The notes under the pieces are model-generated. The model was given only the letters and a program-made list of their open reading frames with translations, was not told where the DNA came from and did no database searches. The translations under genes and the position numbers were made by a program. A stretch of DNA of 64,000 nt from Aphis gossypii (lineage: Eukaryota; Arthropoda; Insecta; Hemiptera; Aphididae), in NCBI RefSeq assembly GCF_020184175.1, contig NC_065533.1, positions 10,190,695-10,254,694 on the forward strand. The letters run 5' to 3'. Of the stretch, positions 9,429 to 24,511 are shown in pieces (position 1 is the first letter of the stretch; every line of letters begins with the position of its first letter).

Positions 9429-12400
9429 CATAAGATTTCGGATAAGTAATAAGTTTAAGATATATATATATATATATATTATAATGGTTAATATTTTATA
9501 ACATTTATTTATTATTTTTTTTTTTTTTTACAATCTGTTACATAAAATTGAACAATAAGTAAAATAGATAAATGAATAAAAAGTGGCTAACATTAATAAA
9601 ATTTATTTAAATTTTAAATATTTATATTTATATTATATTCATTTATTGGGAGAGTTGATCTAGTATTTTTTCGATGTACAAGAATTTTACATCGATTTTA
9701 ATAAGTAAAATGTAATATATTTTAATGATCTTAAACATAATTAGTATAGTATAAAGACATAGTCATTAATGGCATATTATGTTGTATTGTAGTTTTAAGA
9801 AACACATCATTCAATGCATTTTTAAATATAAATAGTTATCACAATAATTGTTAATGTTAAGAAATCAGTAATACATATAACTATTCATAGTGAACTGTGT
9901 ATACTACATGTTTTTTGTTTACTGTTATTGAAAAGTAATTACAATAATCAATTAGAATTACTTAATAATTAGCATTTACGTAATAAAAAATTTTTATTTT
10001 ACATTTGATTTAGTCTTCAGGGATTTTTTATTGTATAAATTATAAACTATTAAATCATAGTGTAAATGTAAATTGAAACTGTGCGCAGTAACATTACATT
10101 ATTTTTTGTACCAGTTACATAATAATTTTTACATTTTAATTTTGTTAAATCATTATAACACGAATCATTTATTAATCAGTTTGAAATCAAATAAATCGTC
10201 ATTATATTATTTATTATAATTTATATATACAATGATTACTTCGCTGTAGTTTCCCACTATTCGTTTCATCGAAAAACTTTGTATTGTACCGTACGTATTC
10301 AATTTTGAATTTATTGAGGGCCTGAATGGAAATCTTTGAGCTTTTTACTACCAGATAAATGTAGGTACAATAAATCCAAAGAAAAAGCATCCATCGTTGA
10401 GTAATTTGCAATAGATTAATTCTAGATCTACAAAAAAAAAGGATGCGAAAGAATACAAACTAAGATATCAAATTAAACACCAAACATATCATTTAATGAC
10501 AGCACAATATGAGTATATCGCTTAACGTAAGTACCTAATCCAGATAAAGAGTTATGTTAGATTTTTTGATCAAATATAACTATTCATAGCGTAATTTTTA
10601 CTGTTACCTATAATAGGTATAGTCATATTATTTGAAACAATTAATATTATAGGGTTTGACAATTTTATTATAAATTATCTTCGTAGATGAAATTCTCATA
10701 GCACTGTATATTTACAAGTTTACAACTATAATGTATTTAACCAAGTGGTTTGAGAATATTAATTCTTGTCAAAATAAACCTTGATTCGAAAATTCAAAAT
10801 TCCCGCTTGAATTACCCGTTGAATTTATTAGTCTTGCAGAATATAATATGTTATGCGACATTCGAGTAGGTAACTGATTTTAACTCGTCGCTATAAAACA
10901 TTTAAGCCAGGAGTTGTAAAATCCAAGGACGCATAAATACACCGTAAAAAAATAAAAATATATATTTTATTCAATCGAGACAGGTGTAATGTACAGAGCA
11001 CGAAGTAAGTATATTATACCCTATTACTTACATTTAATAATGAATTGTTTACAATGTAATTTATGATTTCTGTGTCATTTCTTTTGTGTATACTTGTGTA
11101 TATTTAAATCTTACAATTTATAAAAAGTAAAAAAATAAAAGCGATACATGTATTATATTAAATTTGTTTTGTAGTGTTGTAGTGAAGCCGTTATAGTTTA
11201 TTATTGTTTGCAAATATATCTTTTTACGGCTGTACATTAAGACTTACAAGTTAGTTCGATATAATTAATTTCAAATAATAAAATAAGCCAGAAAGTTTAT
11301 ATTTTTTACTCGCGTTAGGTTAAAGTTTACATTTTTTTATTTTTTATTTTGTATACGCTTTACAAAACTTTGAAATAATATAGAGAGTAGCCGGCCAGTC
11401 TAAGAAAAATAATTTGCCGATACTAAAATAATACGTTTGCTAAACGTTATTATTATTTTCAAATAAACACAATAAAAATAATAAACTTTTATAAAGCATT
11501 ATTTGAGATCGAAAATATATTTTTTTTTTACTCAAACAAAAGTACATCTATATATACCGACAAAGACCTGTAAACATCTATCATTTTTGCTCGACGTATG
11601 GACTATAGTATATATATATATATATTATTTATGTTTCTGCGGCGAAAATGGAAATGAACGAATTTAAACGCAATACACCCCGTAAACGCGAAATAAATCG
11701 ATATATATATAGGCAGGTACTTCAATCAAATTCCAGATGAAACATTTTATTAGAGGCCGAAGAAAAAACGCGTGCCATGTATAATATACCAATATCGTAC
11801 TTCACAGAGCCATGACGCGCCGGTATACCGGATACCATATACCTAGTTTTACGCTGTTCATAGGAAATTCGATACAAACGGAAACGACAAATTTAATCTT
11901 AATCAACCGTAACCCAATTCCGCCGAATCAACACAATACATACGCGTGTATAGGTATATAGTAAAGCTAGAATCCGCAACAAGTCAACAATTCGCGTGGA
12001 TACATCGAATAATACGGGTGCCTATATAATATTAATGTTAGTATTTTTTTTTTTTTTTTACGATGAAATCATTACACGTTTTCAACTCGCAGCCCTCGAC
12101 GTATATTATTATGTTTAAATTAATTATAATAATATATTAGGTACTATCCAATCCAGTCGAAATACGTCGTATTGACGTCAAGCCGAATAATATACCCGTT
12201 AAAACATTTTGTAATCATATATCCTATTTGCACGGTAGTTTTTAATTAATTTATGTACTATGTAGATACAAATAGTAATGAAATGATGAGCTACTCGGAA
12301 TATCATATTATTAAAATGCACACGTGTGTTATTAATAGTCGACATACCTTACATACACGAGTTGCCTATAGCAACGAGCTATATATGGCCGCTAGGTGTG

Positions 12401-13862
12401 TTTGTAATTCATTGTACACCGCGAACTTGGGATTTCTGAAGCACCTAATAAAAATAATGTGACGGGACCTCGGCCGTAAAACCCCGCTCGTCCAACGGAT
12501 ATATAGCTGCACGTCCGTATAATTATGTACTTGGGCCCCGGTTCAAATGGATTGCTAAGAAAATAATGCGCCGTTACCCCGGACTTTCAAATTTGATTTT
12601 CTGAAAACTCAATGATGTGTATACAAACGGCAGGGTTCGGTCGTCTCCGCAAATGGGGTGTTGAAAATCATTGTTTTCGGACGGTGCGGTTCGTTAAGAT
12701 ATATAGTGTACCCGATTCACTAATCAATGGGATAAAATCAAAAACATAACGCATGATCGAGATCAGACAAATCATTCATCAATCCCGTGATTAAAGTTTA
12801 TTAACGGTTATATTGTTATAGGTATTCTATATGGCATTGTAGATTTATAACAGTATATACATAGTAAATTATAGAAATGTCAACCGAATATGAACTCGTT
12901 TGATGAATTCGTCGGTAGGTACCTATATCGATGTGAAACAATACGTTATATTATTATTATGTCATAAAAAATAATAATTATTTGAAATGTATTATTTATA
13001 CACGACTTATGACTTCTGGTATTATGTCATTTAATATTTATATTTTTTTTTTAATATACTACGAGTAAATAGTAAAACTACTCTACATAACGGAATCACT
13101 TGGGACGAACAAATTCTTCCATTATTAAGAGTTTTTCGCCTTAAAGAGATAAATTTCACTACTGTATTTTTTTACACTGTTGACATTTTCTGTTAAAAAG
13201 GAAGATTCCGTCTTATAAAGGAACCGTTATGAAGAGGTTTCACTGTAATATAAACATATACCATGTCACTATTATTAAATGTATGCATATTACTACAAAA
13301 CAACTAAAATCTTTATTTTATTCGCAATATTCAGTTGTGTCAACATTAAAATTTCAGACGATCATAAAAAATATGAATGATGCTGAACTTTTTTTCTAGT
13401 ATAATAAAAATGTATGAAGAACTTGCTTATACTAAATTTTTAAGCTTTTCGAATGAGCATACATTTATATATACACTCGTATATATAAATAAAAAAAAAA
13501 CTAAAAAATTCAAAAATGCCAAGTCCATTTATTGTGAAAAAAAAAATATTTAGAAAATTATAGCTTTGAAAATGTATTTTTTAAATACGTGATGGTATAT
13601 CAAATTTTAAATATCTAACGTAATTTGTTGTTTATTTATAATAAAATAAACTTAATAAACTTCATTTAAATATTTTTTTCCAATTACCATGATCTTTGAA
13701 TTTAAAAAAAAATATGTTTTTAATCGAACATATTTTAATAAAATAATTAATTTTTAGACTTAAGATGATTTAGTAATATTGAATTATTATAAAAGTTTAC
13801 AAAAATATACATTAGGTAAAATAGTACATTACATACCTTAAATAATCTTTACACATAAATGA
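9429..13862. other. Intergenic AT-rich stretch
   Basis: No coding region is supported. It holds an (AT)n tract at 9461-9480, another near 11608-11626, and a segment of clearly higher GC around 12440-12700 that does not translate into any recognisable product on either strand. Confidence 0.6.
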
Positions 13863-14419
13863 AGGGTGGATTCAATGTTCAGCCATAACTACTGAACCGA
13901 TTTTTTTGAAATTGTCAGTAAATGTACTTATTATATAATATATTATAATATATTATATTATGTATAGGCGCACTAAGAAAGAATTTTTTTAAAATTCGCA
14001 TTTTAAAGAGTAAAAAGAACATAAAATCGACAGCAATTTTGAGATTTACGATGGACATTTTTGTTTATAGATGGTTGCTATTAGTTTCAATAATAATAAT
14101 CTGTCTGTCTGTCCTTTGTTTGTTGTCATGAAAATAATCATGCCTAACCACCTATAAACAAAAATTTCTATCGTAAATTTCAAAATGTCTGATTGAGCAC
14201 CTCCGGGGGTTGGGCTTATTAATTTTTAACTTAGCCTATCTTTTGCCCATAGGTCTAATATATCTCTGTACCACATTTCGTCTCAATTGGTCCAGCCGTT
14301 TAGGAATACATAAAGGACAAACTAACAGACAGAAAGAAATCCAACGAATTTAATACACAGTTTGAGACATATAAGAGGTAGGATTTTTGACGGGCTACGA
14401 AGTGCACGAGATCAGCTAG
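13863..14419 (+). mobile_element. Helitron-like or related non-autonomous repeat (tentative)
   Basis: The stretch begins with a sequence of the type seen at the start of many insect repeats (ACTGAACCGATTTTTTTGAAAT near 13891-13911). It has an internal TTGGTCCAGCCGTTTAGG at about 14286-14303 and GGACAAACTAACAGACAG just after. It ends with CGAGATCAGCTAG followed by T. A CTAG end next to T fits the CTRR terminus and A^T insertion habit of Helitrons, but the 5' TC end and the subterminal hairpin are not clear. The family label is an inference. Confidence 0.4.
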
Positions 14420-14680
14420 TTAAATACTCGTATAATTGTAAATTATTATTTGAACTAAAACGAATGGTTTGGAGAGTTAAATAAAATATTGACAAACGTT
14501 GATAGATAAACAAAACTTTTCGTAACTGTTTGTTACATATGTTTGTATATTTTAAAATGAATATTATCTATTATTAATTCAATTTCACATGCGCAACATC
14601 ATAAGTTACGAGTATTTTAATATTTAATTAATTAATAATATACTATAAAGAATGCCTATACTTAATGAATTACTGTTAAC

Positions 14681-14839
14681 CAGGCGCGTACACAAGGGGG
14701 GGTTTTAGGGGTTCAACCCCCCCCCCCCCCGAAATTTCAGGAAATAAGTTTTATTATTTATAACCTTAGGTTAGATTATATAAGAATAAAAATTTAAAAC
14801 CAAAACCCCCCCCAAAATATTTTTTTGTGTACGCGCCTG
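14681..14839. mobile_element. hAT-type MITE, 159 bp, with 8-bp target-site duplication
   Basis: A perfect 15-bp terminal inverted repeat, CAGGCGCGTACACAA, is found at 14681-14695 and, inverted, at 14825-14839. The element is flanked by CTGTTAAC at 14673-14680 and again at 14840-14847. CAG ends plus an 8-bp duplication are the signature of the hAT superfamily. The interior has G-runs, a 14-base C-run (14717-14730) and no coding capacity, so it must have been moved by a transposase encoded elsewhere. Confidence 0.85.
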
Positions 14840-17327
14840 CTGTTAACATATTATTTAATATGGAATTGACTCACTTGAAAAAGTTTAAAACGTAGATACC
14901 TATATGATGATAATTAATTACGTAATAGTTTGTATGGACTTACATATTTTTACATATTTTGAATTTTGTTAATATTTTTCATAAAATTGAACTTATTGTT
15001 ATCAAAGTATATTGCTTTTAATAACTATAGAACAGTGAAAAAATATATGAAGAATTAATATCATAATTTATTTATTTATCAACAATCATTGGTTTTATCG
15101 TTTGATTATGATAATATTTAATTTCTTGACAATAATTGTTATTTATTACTCTTAATAGTTTTTCTGACTACACATATTTTGTCAAAATGTTAGATATTAA
15201 AATTCGTTATTTTATAGTTATTAAAATGGTTTAATTAAATTAATTGAAATCTTAACATAAGGCTTTTATTACTTACGATAGAACTTCTTAATTAAAATAG
15301 CTAAGTAGTTAGATAGGTATATGGCATATACGAATGTTAAGTGCTAACATACCTTATTTAACATATACTGAATACTCTATAATTTAATGGAATACTAAAA
15401 TGTGAGGTAAGCACCTACCATAAACGAAAGTACTCATTTTAAACTCTTAACACGAATTTTATTTAGACTAAAATTTCTCTGCCATTAATATTATTATAAT
15501 GCGTTGTAGATGATAATATGATTATGTGCAATGCGACATTTTCCCTAATCAACCATTTTTTTGTGTATTCTTCGTAACAATACTATAGTTATCCGTGCAG
15601 TGTGTAACAACTAACAGTATTATATATAATACATAATATCGTGACAATAGATATCTATTTTTTTTTCATCAAAATATACAAACAATTCTTCGTACTCCGT
15701 CCAAATTTTAGGTCAAATCCGGCCGAGTTTATCTCATAATATAATAGTATTATAATAACAAGTATATATATATAGTGATTCTATGATGATATTTTAGTAA
15801 GTTCGCATTTGAGTAATTTGCGGTGTTACAACTTTCTGACGAAATAAAATATGCGCGCGTACCCGCGTTTACACGATGTTATAACTTTATTAAAATGAAA
15901 TTTCGTCTGTCGGTAAAACTCGACGCGGAATCAATTAACGTATAATATAGCGTAGGCACATAAATTATTTATATTCATTCGAATAATTTGCAAACAAACA
16001 CAGCCAGCCGCCACGGCGACCGCTGCGCGCACAGTGATTTGTATGAAAACACATCGCTATAATAACGCGCGCGCACATGATATAATATAATTTATTATTA
16101 TGGTCGCATTCGAAATTAATTCTATAGTTACTAAATGATGTGGAGCCTGAGTCGCCTATACTATAATATAAGTAGAGCCGTACAGGTACCTTTCATATTT
16201 TACGGTGTAACACGCGGTGCTACAGCGCGTTGTAAAATTATAATAATATTTTAAAAGTAATTAAATAGTTTACAAAACGTTTTTAGACACTACAGATACA
16301 AACTAGATCCGTGTCCCCAGCACCCTCACCTTAAAATTTTCAGTTGAAACCCCCATATCGATCGTTTGTAAATCATTTGTACCTGTGTTTGTACCCCGAG
16401 TACCAATGTCTGTTGTACCACCTATGTATATAGATTGTCGACACAACTTAGCTTTCACTATTCAATATAATATCTTACATTCATTCTACTTAAACACCTA
16501 ATATTACATGGGGTAGTAAATTTGATTTTGAAAGCAAATGCAAAACGCAAAAGTAATTTTTTTTTCCCCCGATAAAAATTAAATATATATCCTATGTACC
16601 TATTATGTTTGAGTAGCTATGCATTTTATTGCTTGGTAATTTCATCGCGGCAGTAAAAGCAATGTTTAGTATAAGAAATTATTTTTACCAGTATTATTGT
16701 AGCGTTTGTTTCAGAAAAGATTACTGTCGACAACATGACAAAACATTGTCAACATTGTACGAGGTTACTATAGTCAATTATAATTATTTTAAATTTTATT
16801 TCTCTTACCCCCCTAAAATTCCTAAATTCTCTTTTTAAAATTTGGTTTGCTCCATCTAAAGACTTAGTCTGACTATATGTGCTTGTACGTTATATGATGG
16901 GGCAAAAACCATAAGCATTTACACATCACACTAGACTTGTGTAAACATAATTAAAATAATATTATATTGGTATATTAATAAATGTGTTATAATATCATAA
17001 ACTACTGAAATTAAAGTAAAAAAAGTAGGTATCGTTCCATTGTACAGAAGTTTTAAATTTTCGATTTTAATTTCAATATTTTGTTTATTAATATTAATGT
17101 TTCCATATTTTAATTTTAATTTTAATATAATATACCTATTTAGATATTGCTTATATGAGTTTAATATTGTATTTAGTTGGATATAAATTATCAATTATAA
17201 TTTTTTAAATTTCAAAATAAATTTTAAATATCATTAAGATGAGACATGTCTCCAAAACGTGCAACATATTACATATTTATGTTCAGAAGTTTCAATTTTG
17301 TGTAATCATCTTTGATATTATAAATAA

Positions 17328-17341
17328 ATGGCATATGCCAT
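17328..17341. repeat. 14-bp perfect palindrome
   Basis: ATGGCATATGCCAT reads the same on both strands. No function is proposed. Confidence 0.7.
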
Positions 17342-17529
17342 ACTAACGAAATAATGGTAAGAAAATTGAATTTAAATTTAAATTGAATCTACTTTGTACT
17401 TTAAGATGTTAAAAGTAAAAATTCCAAGAACATCTCTAAGTTATCGGTAAAAAAAAAATAAATAAGAAAAACGGGAATTTTTACACAAATCCATTTTTTG
17501 ATAAAATCAAACTTGTTTATTTTTGCTGT

Positions 17530-18040
17530 AGCTCAAAAATAAATTATCATAAATACTTGAATTTTCCACCAAATATTTATATTAACATTTTCTATTCATA
17601 TTAATATTTTTTTTAAATATTTTCAATTTTGCTGAGACATAAGAAATTTTTGTTATTGTTGATGAAATTAAAAAAGTTAATTGTTATTCTATACATTTTT
17701 TTATGAACTTCTGAAGCATAAATTTTAAATAATTTCATCGAATTCGTGAACATTTACAAATTAAAGTGAAATTAAAAATGTATAGCATTTTCATGATGCT
17801 TAAAATTTAAAAAATTGAATACGAGGATCTTTTAAGTTTAAATCGCACACATTTAAATATAAGCGTTTGAAGTTTAAACGTTGAAAAAATATTGTACCTA
17901 AAATATGATTTTATTACCAAATGATTTTAGATCGTAGGTACTTTTAATTTCATCAAATATTTATACAAGCATTTTCTACAAGTATATGGTGTAATTTTAA
18001 AAATATTTTGTCTCTTTTTGAGATTTATAAACATTTGAGA
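17530..18040. repeat. Repeat-like segment with internal direct duplication
   Basis: A stretch around 17560-17600 (ATCAAATATTTATA-type, followed by CATTTTCTA) recurs in diverged form around 17950-17982, about 380 bases further on. The general style (Lys/Asn-rich AT-runs, ATACTTGAATTTTCCACC) resembles aphid interspersed repeats. The class is unknown. Confidence 0.35.
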
Positions 18041-18758
18041 CTTAAAATACTGTTTTCTAGAAACGTTAATAAAAGTGTTATTTCTCACTTAAAAAAATTA
18101 AATCAGAGTAAATACGAGTACATAACCCCATATAAGTTTTAAAATAGACTATAGTTGTATAAAAATATATAAATACAATTAAGTATTTGGAGAACAAATT
18201 CTAATAAAATTTGTCAAAAATGTCGAAAATTTGCGAACCTTTTTTTAGTTAATGATTTATAAAATAATCAACTATTATAGGTATAATTTACAATGTAATA
18301 AAAAGTTCTTCATAAAGATTCCTATTGGAATTAAAAATAATCTAAAAATATATAATACTTCCATAATTATTTTATAAAAATATTATAAGATCAAATTTAG
18401 TCGAGATTATAAATTTAAATAACTTCCCAGTATCTTAGCTATCTCGTTGTTAATCGAAAATATTATTTGTGAAGACTTGAAACTTTTTGTTAATGTCTAT
18501 TTTATACTTCAATGCATTTAATGATATTTCCCAAAATATTTAGATTAGTTTTAAGTTACTTATAATAATATCATAAATGATAACTCATTTACGACGTTCA
18601 TAAGTTTATTTGTTTTTTAATTATAATAGTTGATAATGATAATAATTGATATTTATTAAAATTATTTAAAATATAGTTTAAATAATAAAATGTATTTTTG
18701 TTTTATGAAATAAACTTTATGATGAATGTTATTCATTAATATAATATAGGATATCATA

Positions 18759-18821
18759 GGCTGATAGACAATCTCCACTCAGAATCGTTTTTTTTTTTGT
18801 TTAAAATGATAATATATCATT
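18759..18821 (+). repeat. Dispersed repeat fragment (GGCTGAcAGAC...AGAATCGTTTTT family), copy 1
   Basis: It shares GGCTGA-AGAC--TCT--- CTCAGAATCG and the following T-run and ATGAT-ATCATT pattern with 50771-50830 and 57410-57445. Three separate diverged copies in one window indicate an interspersed family. Confidence 0.55.
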
Positions 18822-21800
18822 TAATTTAAATTCTACACATCCAACATTCGTTACATCGACTTAGCCGATACCTAATATACAAACGAGTTGTATGTATTTA
18901 TTTTATCATTTTTAAATCAAAATTCTTCTGGTGAAAAACGAGATTATGGCTATATACAGCTCTATTTAAATAATTAAATCTATATGATAACGTTCAAAGC
19001 ATTCAATTTTAAAAATTTATTATTTTTCCAATTTTTAACTATCGTGGATACATTGAAGCATATTAATGATTTTTATTATTCATTGGTATTATTATTTATT
19101 GTATAGTATTATTTATTTTGTAATACCTAATCATTTATTTAAAAATAATATGTTTGATTTTAAAACTACCTGATTAAATATTTTGCCAAAATGTATTTAA
19201 TCTAAAAATGATAAACTATACAAACAATGAATTTTGTTATCAATATTCTGAATCAAATCGTTCCAGTCAAATTGAGATTTAAAATATGAAAACCGATTAA
19301 TATAAATCGCACGATATAACAAAAAAATAGTGATTTGCAAAATGTGGTTATTTTTAATTGTTATGAACGAATACATTTACACTATCCAAATGGAGCAGAC
19401 TTCGAAGTGAAAGAAAATGTGCAACGAATTAAAACAAAATTAGAAGTTGTGGCAAATGTTAATACGTAGGAGTTCTCGTTAAACTATCAGATATATAAAT
19501 GCAATTAAAAACGAATACAATAATATGTAGGTTGGACATAAATAATAACGGAAAAAATTATATATTGGTCATAACTGATTGCCGGAATAAACGAAAATTG
19601 GACCTTAGTATAGGGAAACTGTTCTTGTAATCGAACGGATATTTGCATAGCGAGAGTGTTATTGTTATTTGCTGTATGAAAACGATAAGATAAAACGGAC
19701 TTGAAACCTGTAATAAAAAAATAAAAATAAAAAATACGATACACATAACATTTTCGCGTGTAAAATATGCGTAATTATATTATAATGGAATAACTAACAA
19801 CTTTAACACAACAGTGTTATTACATCACAACGTTATATTATGCAGGTGTTATAATAAAAATAAAATATACCTATATAATATAATTAGGGCTAGGATGTTT
19901 ATGACCTAAAACACTCTTAAAAAACACATGCAAATATGACACTATAAAATATATTTTTCATTCAAAACATATACAATAACACATAGTTTATAATAGATTA
20001 TTAGTAAAACGTGTAAAATGTTCGTGTGTTTGCGTGAGTTGTGATACTAAAAATAATAACTATCCATACGCGTGTTGCATACGCCTTGTGGGTGTCAGTA
20101 AAGCATGTATGGCGTGTCTGAGTGGCATGAACAAGCACTCATACATGGTAAATTAAATGAATTTTAAAAAAAAAAAAAATTTTTCTTTGAAATCTTAAAC
20201 TAATATAAAATGACATAGGTACACATTGTAAGAAATTAACGGAAAATGAGAAATACTTGTTATAAAAAAATGTTATTTAAGAATTCGAACATTGATTTAT
20301 AGCTGAGAAATCAAAAATCAAATATTACAATTAGGTTATGGGTAATTTTTGTTTTAGAACGAAAAATCATGACACAACGATGTAACTGATGATGGGTTAA
20401 CTTAATTTTATTTTTTCTAGATTTATTTATGATTTTATTTCGTAGCAAAAACCTATATATTATTCATTTTCCCCCGAATAAACATATAGCACTTAGAAAA
20501 TAATAAGAATTAACTCACTCGAGTGTATTGCTTTAACACTGACTATTGAGGACACCGGTTAACGGAAAATTATTCAAATATGGGTTGCGATTATGCGTAT
20601 AATTTTCCACTCGGTTTGTATTAATAATATATTACGTAAACCATTCGCTCGTTATAAAATAGTGAAGACAAGTCATCGTTTAGAATTTGAAACCGTGCAG
20701 GCCTGTTGTATAATGTATATTACATAGGAGGTACCTACCGATATATATACCACATACGTGGTTAGAGTTTTCAATTAGTAAGACGATTAAAGCTTCATTT
20801 TCGATTACGTGGAATATAATCTTCTTGCTTGCCGTTCTTTATGACAAATAGTGTAGTTATTCGAATGTTATTATTGCAGTTCAAAGTTATTGTTTTTGAG
20901 ACTATATCACCGTTATTGAGATATAAATGGTCACTATTGGTACAGTATGTAACACTTTACACGTAAATATTTATAAATGGATATAAACTATGTTTAAAAT
21001 ATACACAACAAATTTACGTTTTGAAAACATTTTTAATTCTATTGGTGAAATCTTTCTTTAAAATAAACCTTTATTGTTTTGCTATAAAATATAATTTTCA
21101 TTTTATTTCTGATTGTTTACCCGTATTGTTTGTCCACGCACATACACACGTATAGGTACTTCTATTTCATCGCTATTCTCGCCTATGGTCTTAAACTTTA
21201 ATAAATGTTAGTACATTATTAATATGAATTTATTGTTCTAATGTTAAATAAACGCTCAAAGCACATTGGTCATAATTTTTCGTCAATATAGACAATATGC
21301 TAATTTGTTAATGAACCGTTATAGCTGAATATTCAAATCGATAGGTATTAAAAAATAATAAATTAAAAATTATGAATAGATGGGGTCAAACTCGATGCAC
21401 ACCCTTAAATGTATTATACCCTCAATACACAGATTATGAAGGTCTCGCGATGGTTGATTTTTTATTGTTTTGAGGTGATAAAACATTTCATACCTGTACC
21501 TACAGTATGTTTATATTATAATGTGCGATGTTATTAAGTCCAATGTTTAGGTGAGGTTTGTTTGGTAACTAAGTGTATACAATTATAGTTTGTTCTAAAA
21601 ACTATCGTCAAAGCCACACAATATCCAATTTATACCGAGTTCAAACACGGCAACACGATAATACTAATTTTCACCCAATATTAAATCATGTCCAAAATGT
21701 ATGGTCCCAAAATGAATTAATACCATAATAATATACGCGTATACAACGCTAATAAATGTTAATTCCAACCTGGCCAACACAGTGGAACACTGTGAAATTT

Positions 21801-24511
21801 TGTTTAAACAAAAATTAAATATAAAATATATTAATATGCGTATGAATTGTATAAATTATGATGTGGTAGTATTTAATACTAAACAATATATTTATTTTTT
21901 TATTTTAAATACATCATTATAGAGTTAGTGTTAAATTCTATTAGGGTTACCAGAATGATATTATAGCCAGGAAAAAATAAGATATTATTCATTACGGTTC
22001 ATATTGTCACCAAAATGTTATAGAACAATCATTTTAAATGAGGACACACCAACCAAAAAGAAAGAGTAAATAATGTAATCAGTATAGGGTCATGTTGTAA
22101 AAAATTTATGAAAAATTCACAGTAAAGTTAATTTATGAACTCGCTTCAATAGAACATTTGATAGAACATTTGAGAACATATTTTAAGTCATACATAAAAG
22201 ACAAAAATAATAGTATATAATATAAATACATGATATATTATATATGAAAAAAAAAATACTAATAACTTTAAAATTTTCTTTTTACTTACCTTATTGTTGA
22301 TAAAACAATTAATCCTTAGGATTACTTTTAAAATTTAAATAATATACATTATAGTTTTATTAGGAGTTGAAGCTTCATTTTTTTTTAACTTTGAAACATT
22401 TATTTGTTATTTCTGTCTATTTCACTCGTATAAATCGTATAGGTAATATAGGCGTTTCATCGTACTATATGTATCCGATCAATCTTGTGATATAAAAATA
22501 TTTTACTAACAGATTTTAACTTACGATAAAATCTTGATGATTACATTTTCGAGTACTACAAAAAATATTTCAAATATGTATATATGTTTAAAGACACTAT
22601 AGAAAAATTAAAATGTCTACACCTAATATGACGTATATTATAGGTATTAACAGACTTTATGGAAAATTGTAATCTTGTAATCTGTTTTCAGAACATCGCA
22701 ATTGTTACGACGAAAATACCTTAATGTAAATTGATTACAGTATTATACAGAGGCAGAAGTAAGACATTGCTTAAAATGTCTAAAAATGTCTATAGGTTTC
22801 AATATTTATTACATATTTTTGGAGACATTATATTTTATTATGTGCGTATTTAAATTTTAAAATTCTGCAAGCATTTGAACAAAAAAAAAAAACAGTCGAG
22901 ACTTGAACCAACCCCTCAGATTCAACAATTTTATTTCTTTATTGACATGCTATAAATCAATGGTCATAACAATAATTATACGTATCATATTCTGGAAATA
23001 TTTTATCAGGCGAATAAATATGAATAAAATAAAAATATACATACAAATTATTGCATGGAACTTCATTTTGTATACAGCAAATTATACAATTATGCATTAT
23101 TGTTCATTTTATAATCAAACACAAATTTGGTTTAGATTTCCGAGCTGTAATCAGAATCATTTTTGTAACATAGTGAGTCAATAGTTATATATACTATGAA
23201 CTACAAATTGCAACGGTTTGTTGCTTTCAAACCGAAAAGGTCGATTTGTGTTAGTTTATTTACGTGGAAAATGGGTCAAACTCACTGTCGGAATCTCAAT
23301 CATTTTTTTTTCATATGAAACCCTTGGGAGTAAAAAAACTCTCATTTTTTTGTTGTAGTTATATTTTAAAAATCTATAAGTATACATGGTCCATATTAGC
23401 TATAGACTTTTTTTCACGTTTATTTAATATTTACAATACTACTGTGAATATAACATTATTATTTGAACATATTACATTTTTACACACGTAGAAATGTAGT
23501 TGAATTGAAATGTTTACCCTAGTGCAAACCTGAGCTTTGAAAAAAAAAAAAACCAAAAATATAAATAAATAGCATACCATTCTTCAGTTGTTATATGAAT
23601 TATCTTATTTATAAATAAAAATACATACTTTTATTATTTTATAATTATAATGCGCAAACTATAAATTGCTCCAACATATTGCGCATGATTTCCGTGAATT
23701 ATCCCCCCCCCCTCCCACGCGTATCAAGGAATTTCTAGGATCCTCGTCATATTGCGTTCCCGGGAATTTCCCATTCCTAATCACATACTTTTGTTATTAT
23801 TCTTGATTACATATTAAACATCAGTATATGATTTATATAATATAATATCATGTAGGAAGGTACTTACCTACTACTTCCGTGTATTTAAGACTTAAGTAAA
23901 TATGAGGAATTATATTATAACAGCCTAAAGGTTACTGAAAATTCTTACTTAGTTTACCTTTGAGTATCATACGAAGTAGGTACTTTCTACGGAAAAGGTT
24001 TTAATACATTTGTGTGTTTTGGATGAGTGCTTACATCATTACGCCTTGGCGTACCGTTCAAGCATCAAAAACCATCAAAATATCAAAATACAAAATAATA
24101 AGTATATGTTTATCATTTTAACTAGACGATTAAATTTCTTGGATATTAAGCTAAACATATTATTATTTATAAGCACCTGTCTTGTGTAATATAGGAACGT
24201 ATTAAAATTACAATTTAGTAAATTAGTGAGCAGGTTATATTACCCATATAATAAGTATAGGTATCCAACACTAATCGTACAAAATATGACATGTATTTAT
24301 TTTGGTTACACTACGACATGATAAAAATGTGTGTTAAGTGAGTATAATTTAATGGTATAGTAGATTCACACTAACGGAAGAAGCGCAGAGACGAATAATA
24401 TTTGTTTATTACTTGTATTATTATTTATATACTTACTAATTTAATAAATTTCTACACCATTTTTGGTTTCAGGAATCTCACACATTTACCATAGTATAAT
24501 TTACCTACCTA

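Larger units (their letters stand above)
14848..24503. other. Intergenic AT-rich stretch with old repeats
   Basis: No gene is supported. Around 15840-16240 GC rises, with CG-alternating runs (GCGCGC). A repeat-like segment with an internal duplication lies at 17530-18040, and a fragment of a dispersed repeat lies at 18759-18821. A 10-base C-run is at 23703-23712. Confidence 0.55.
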
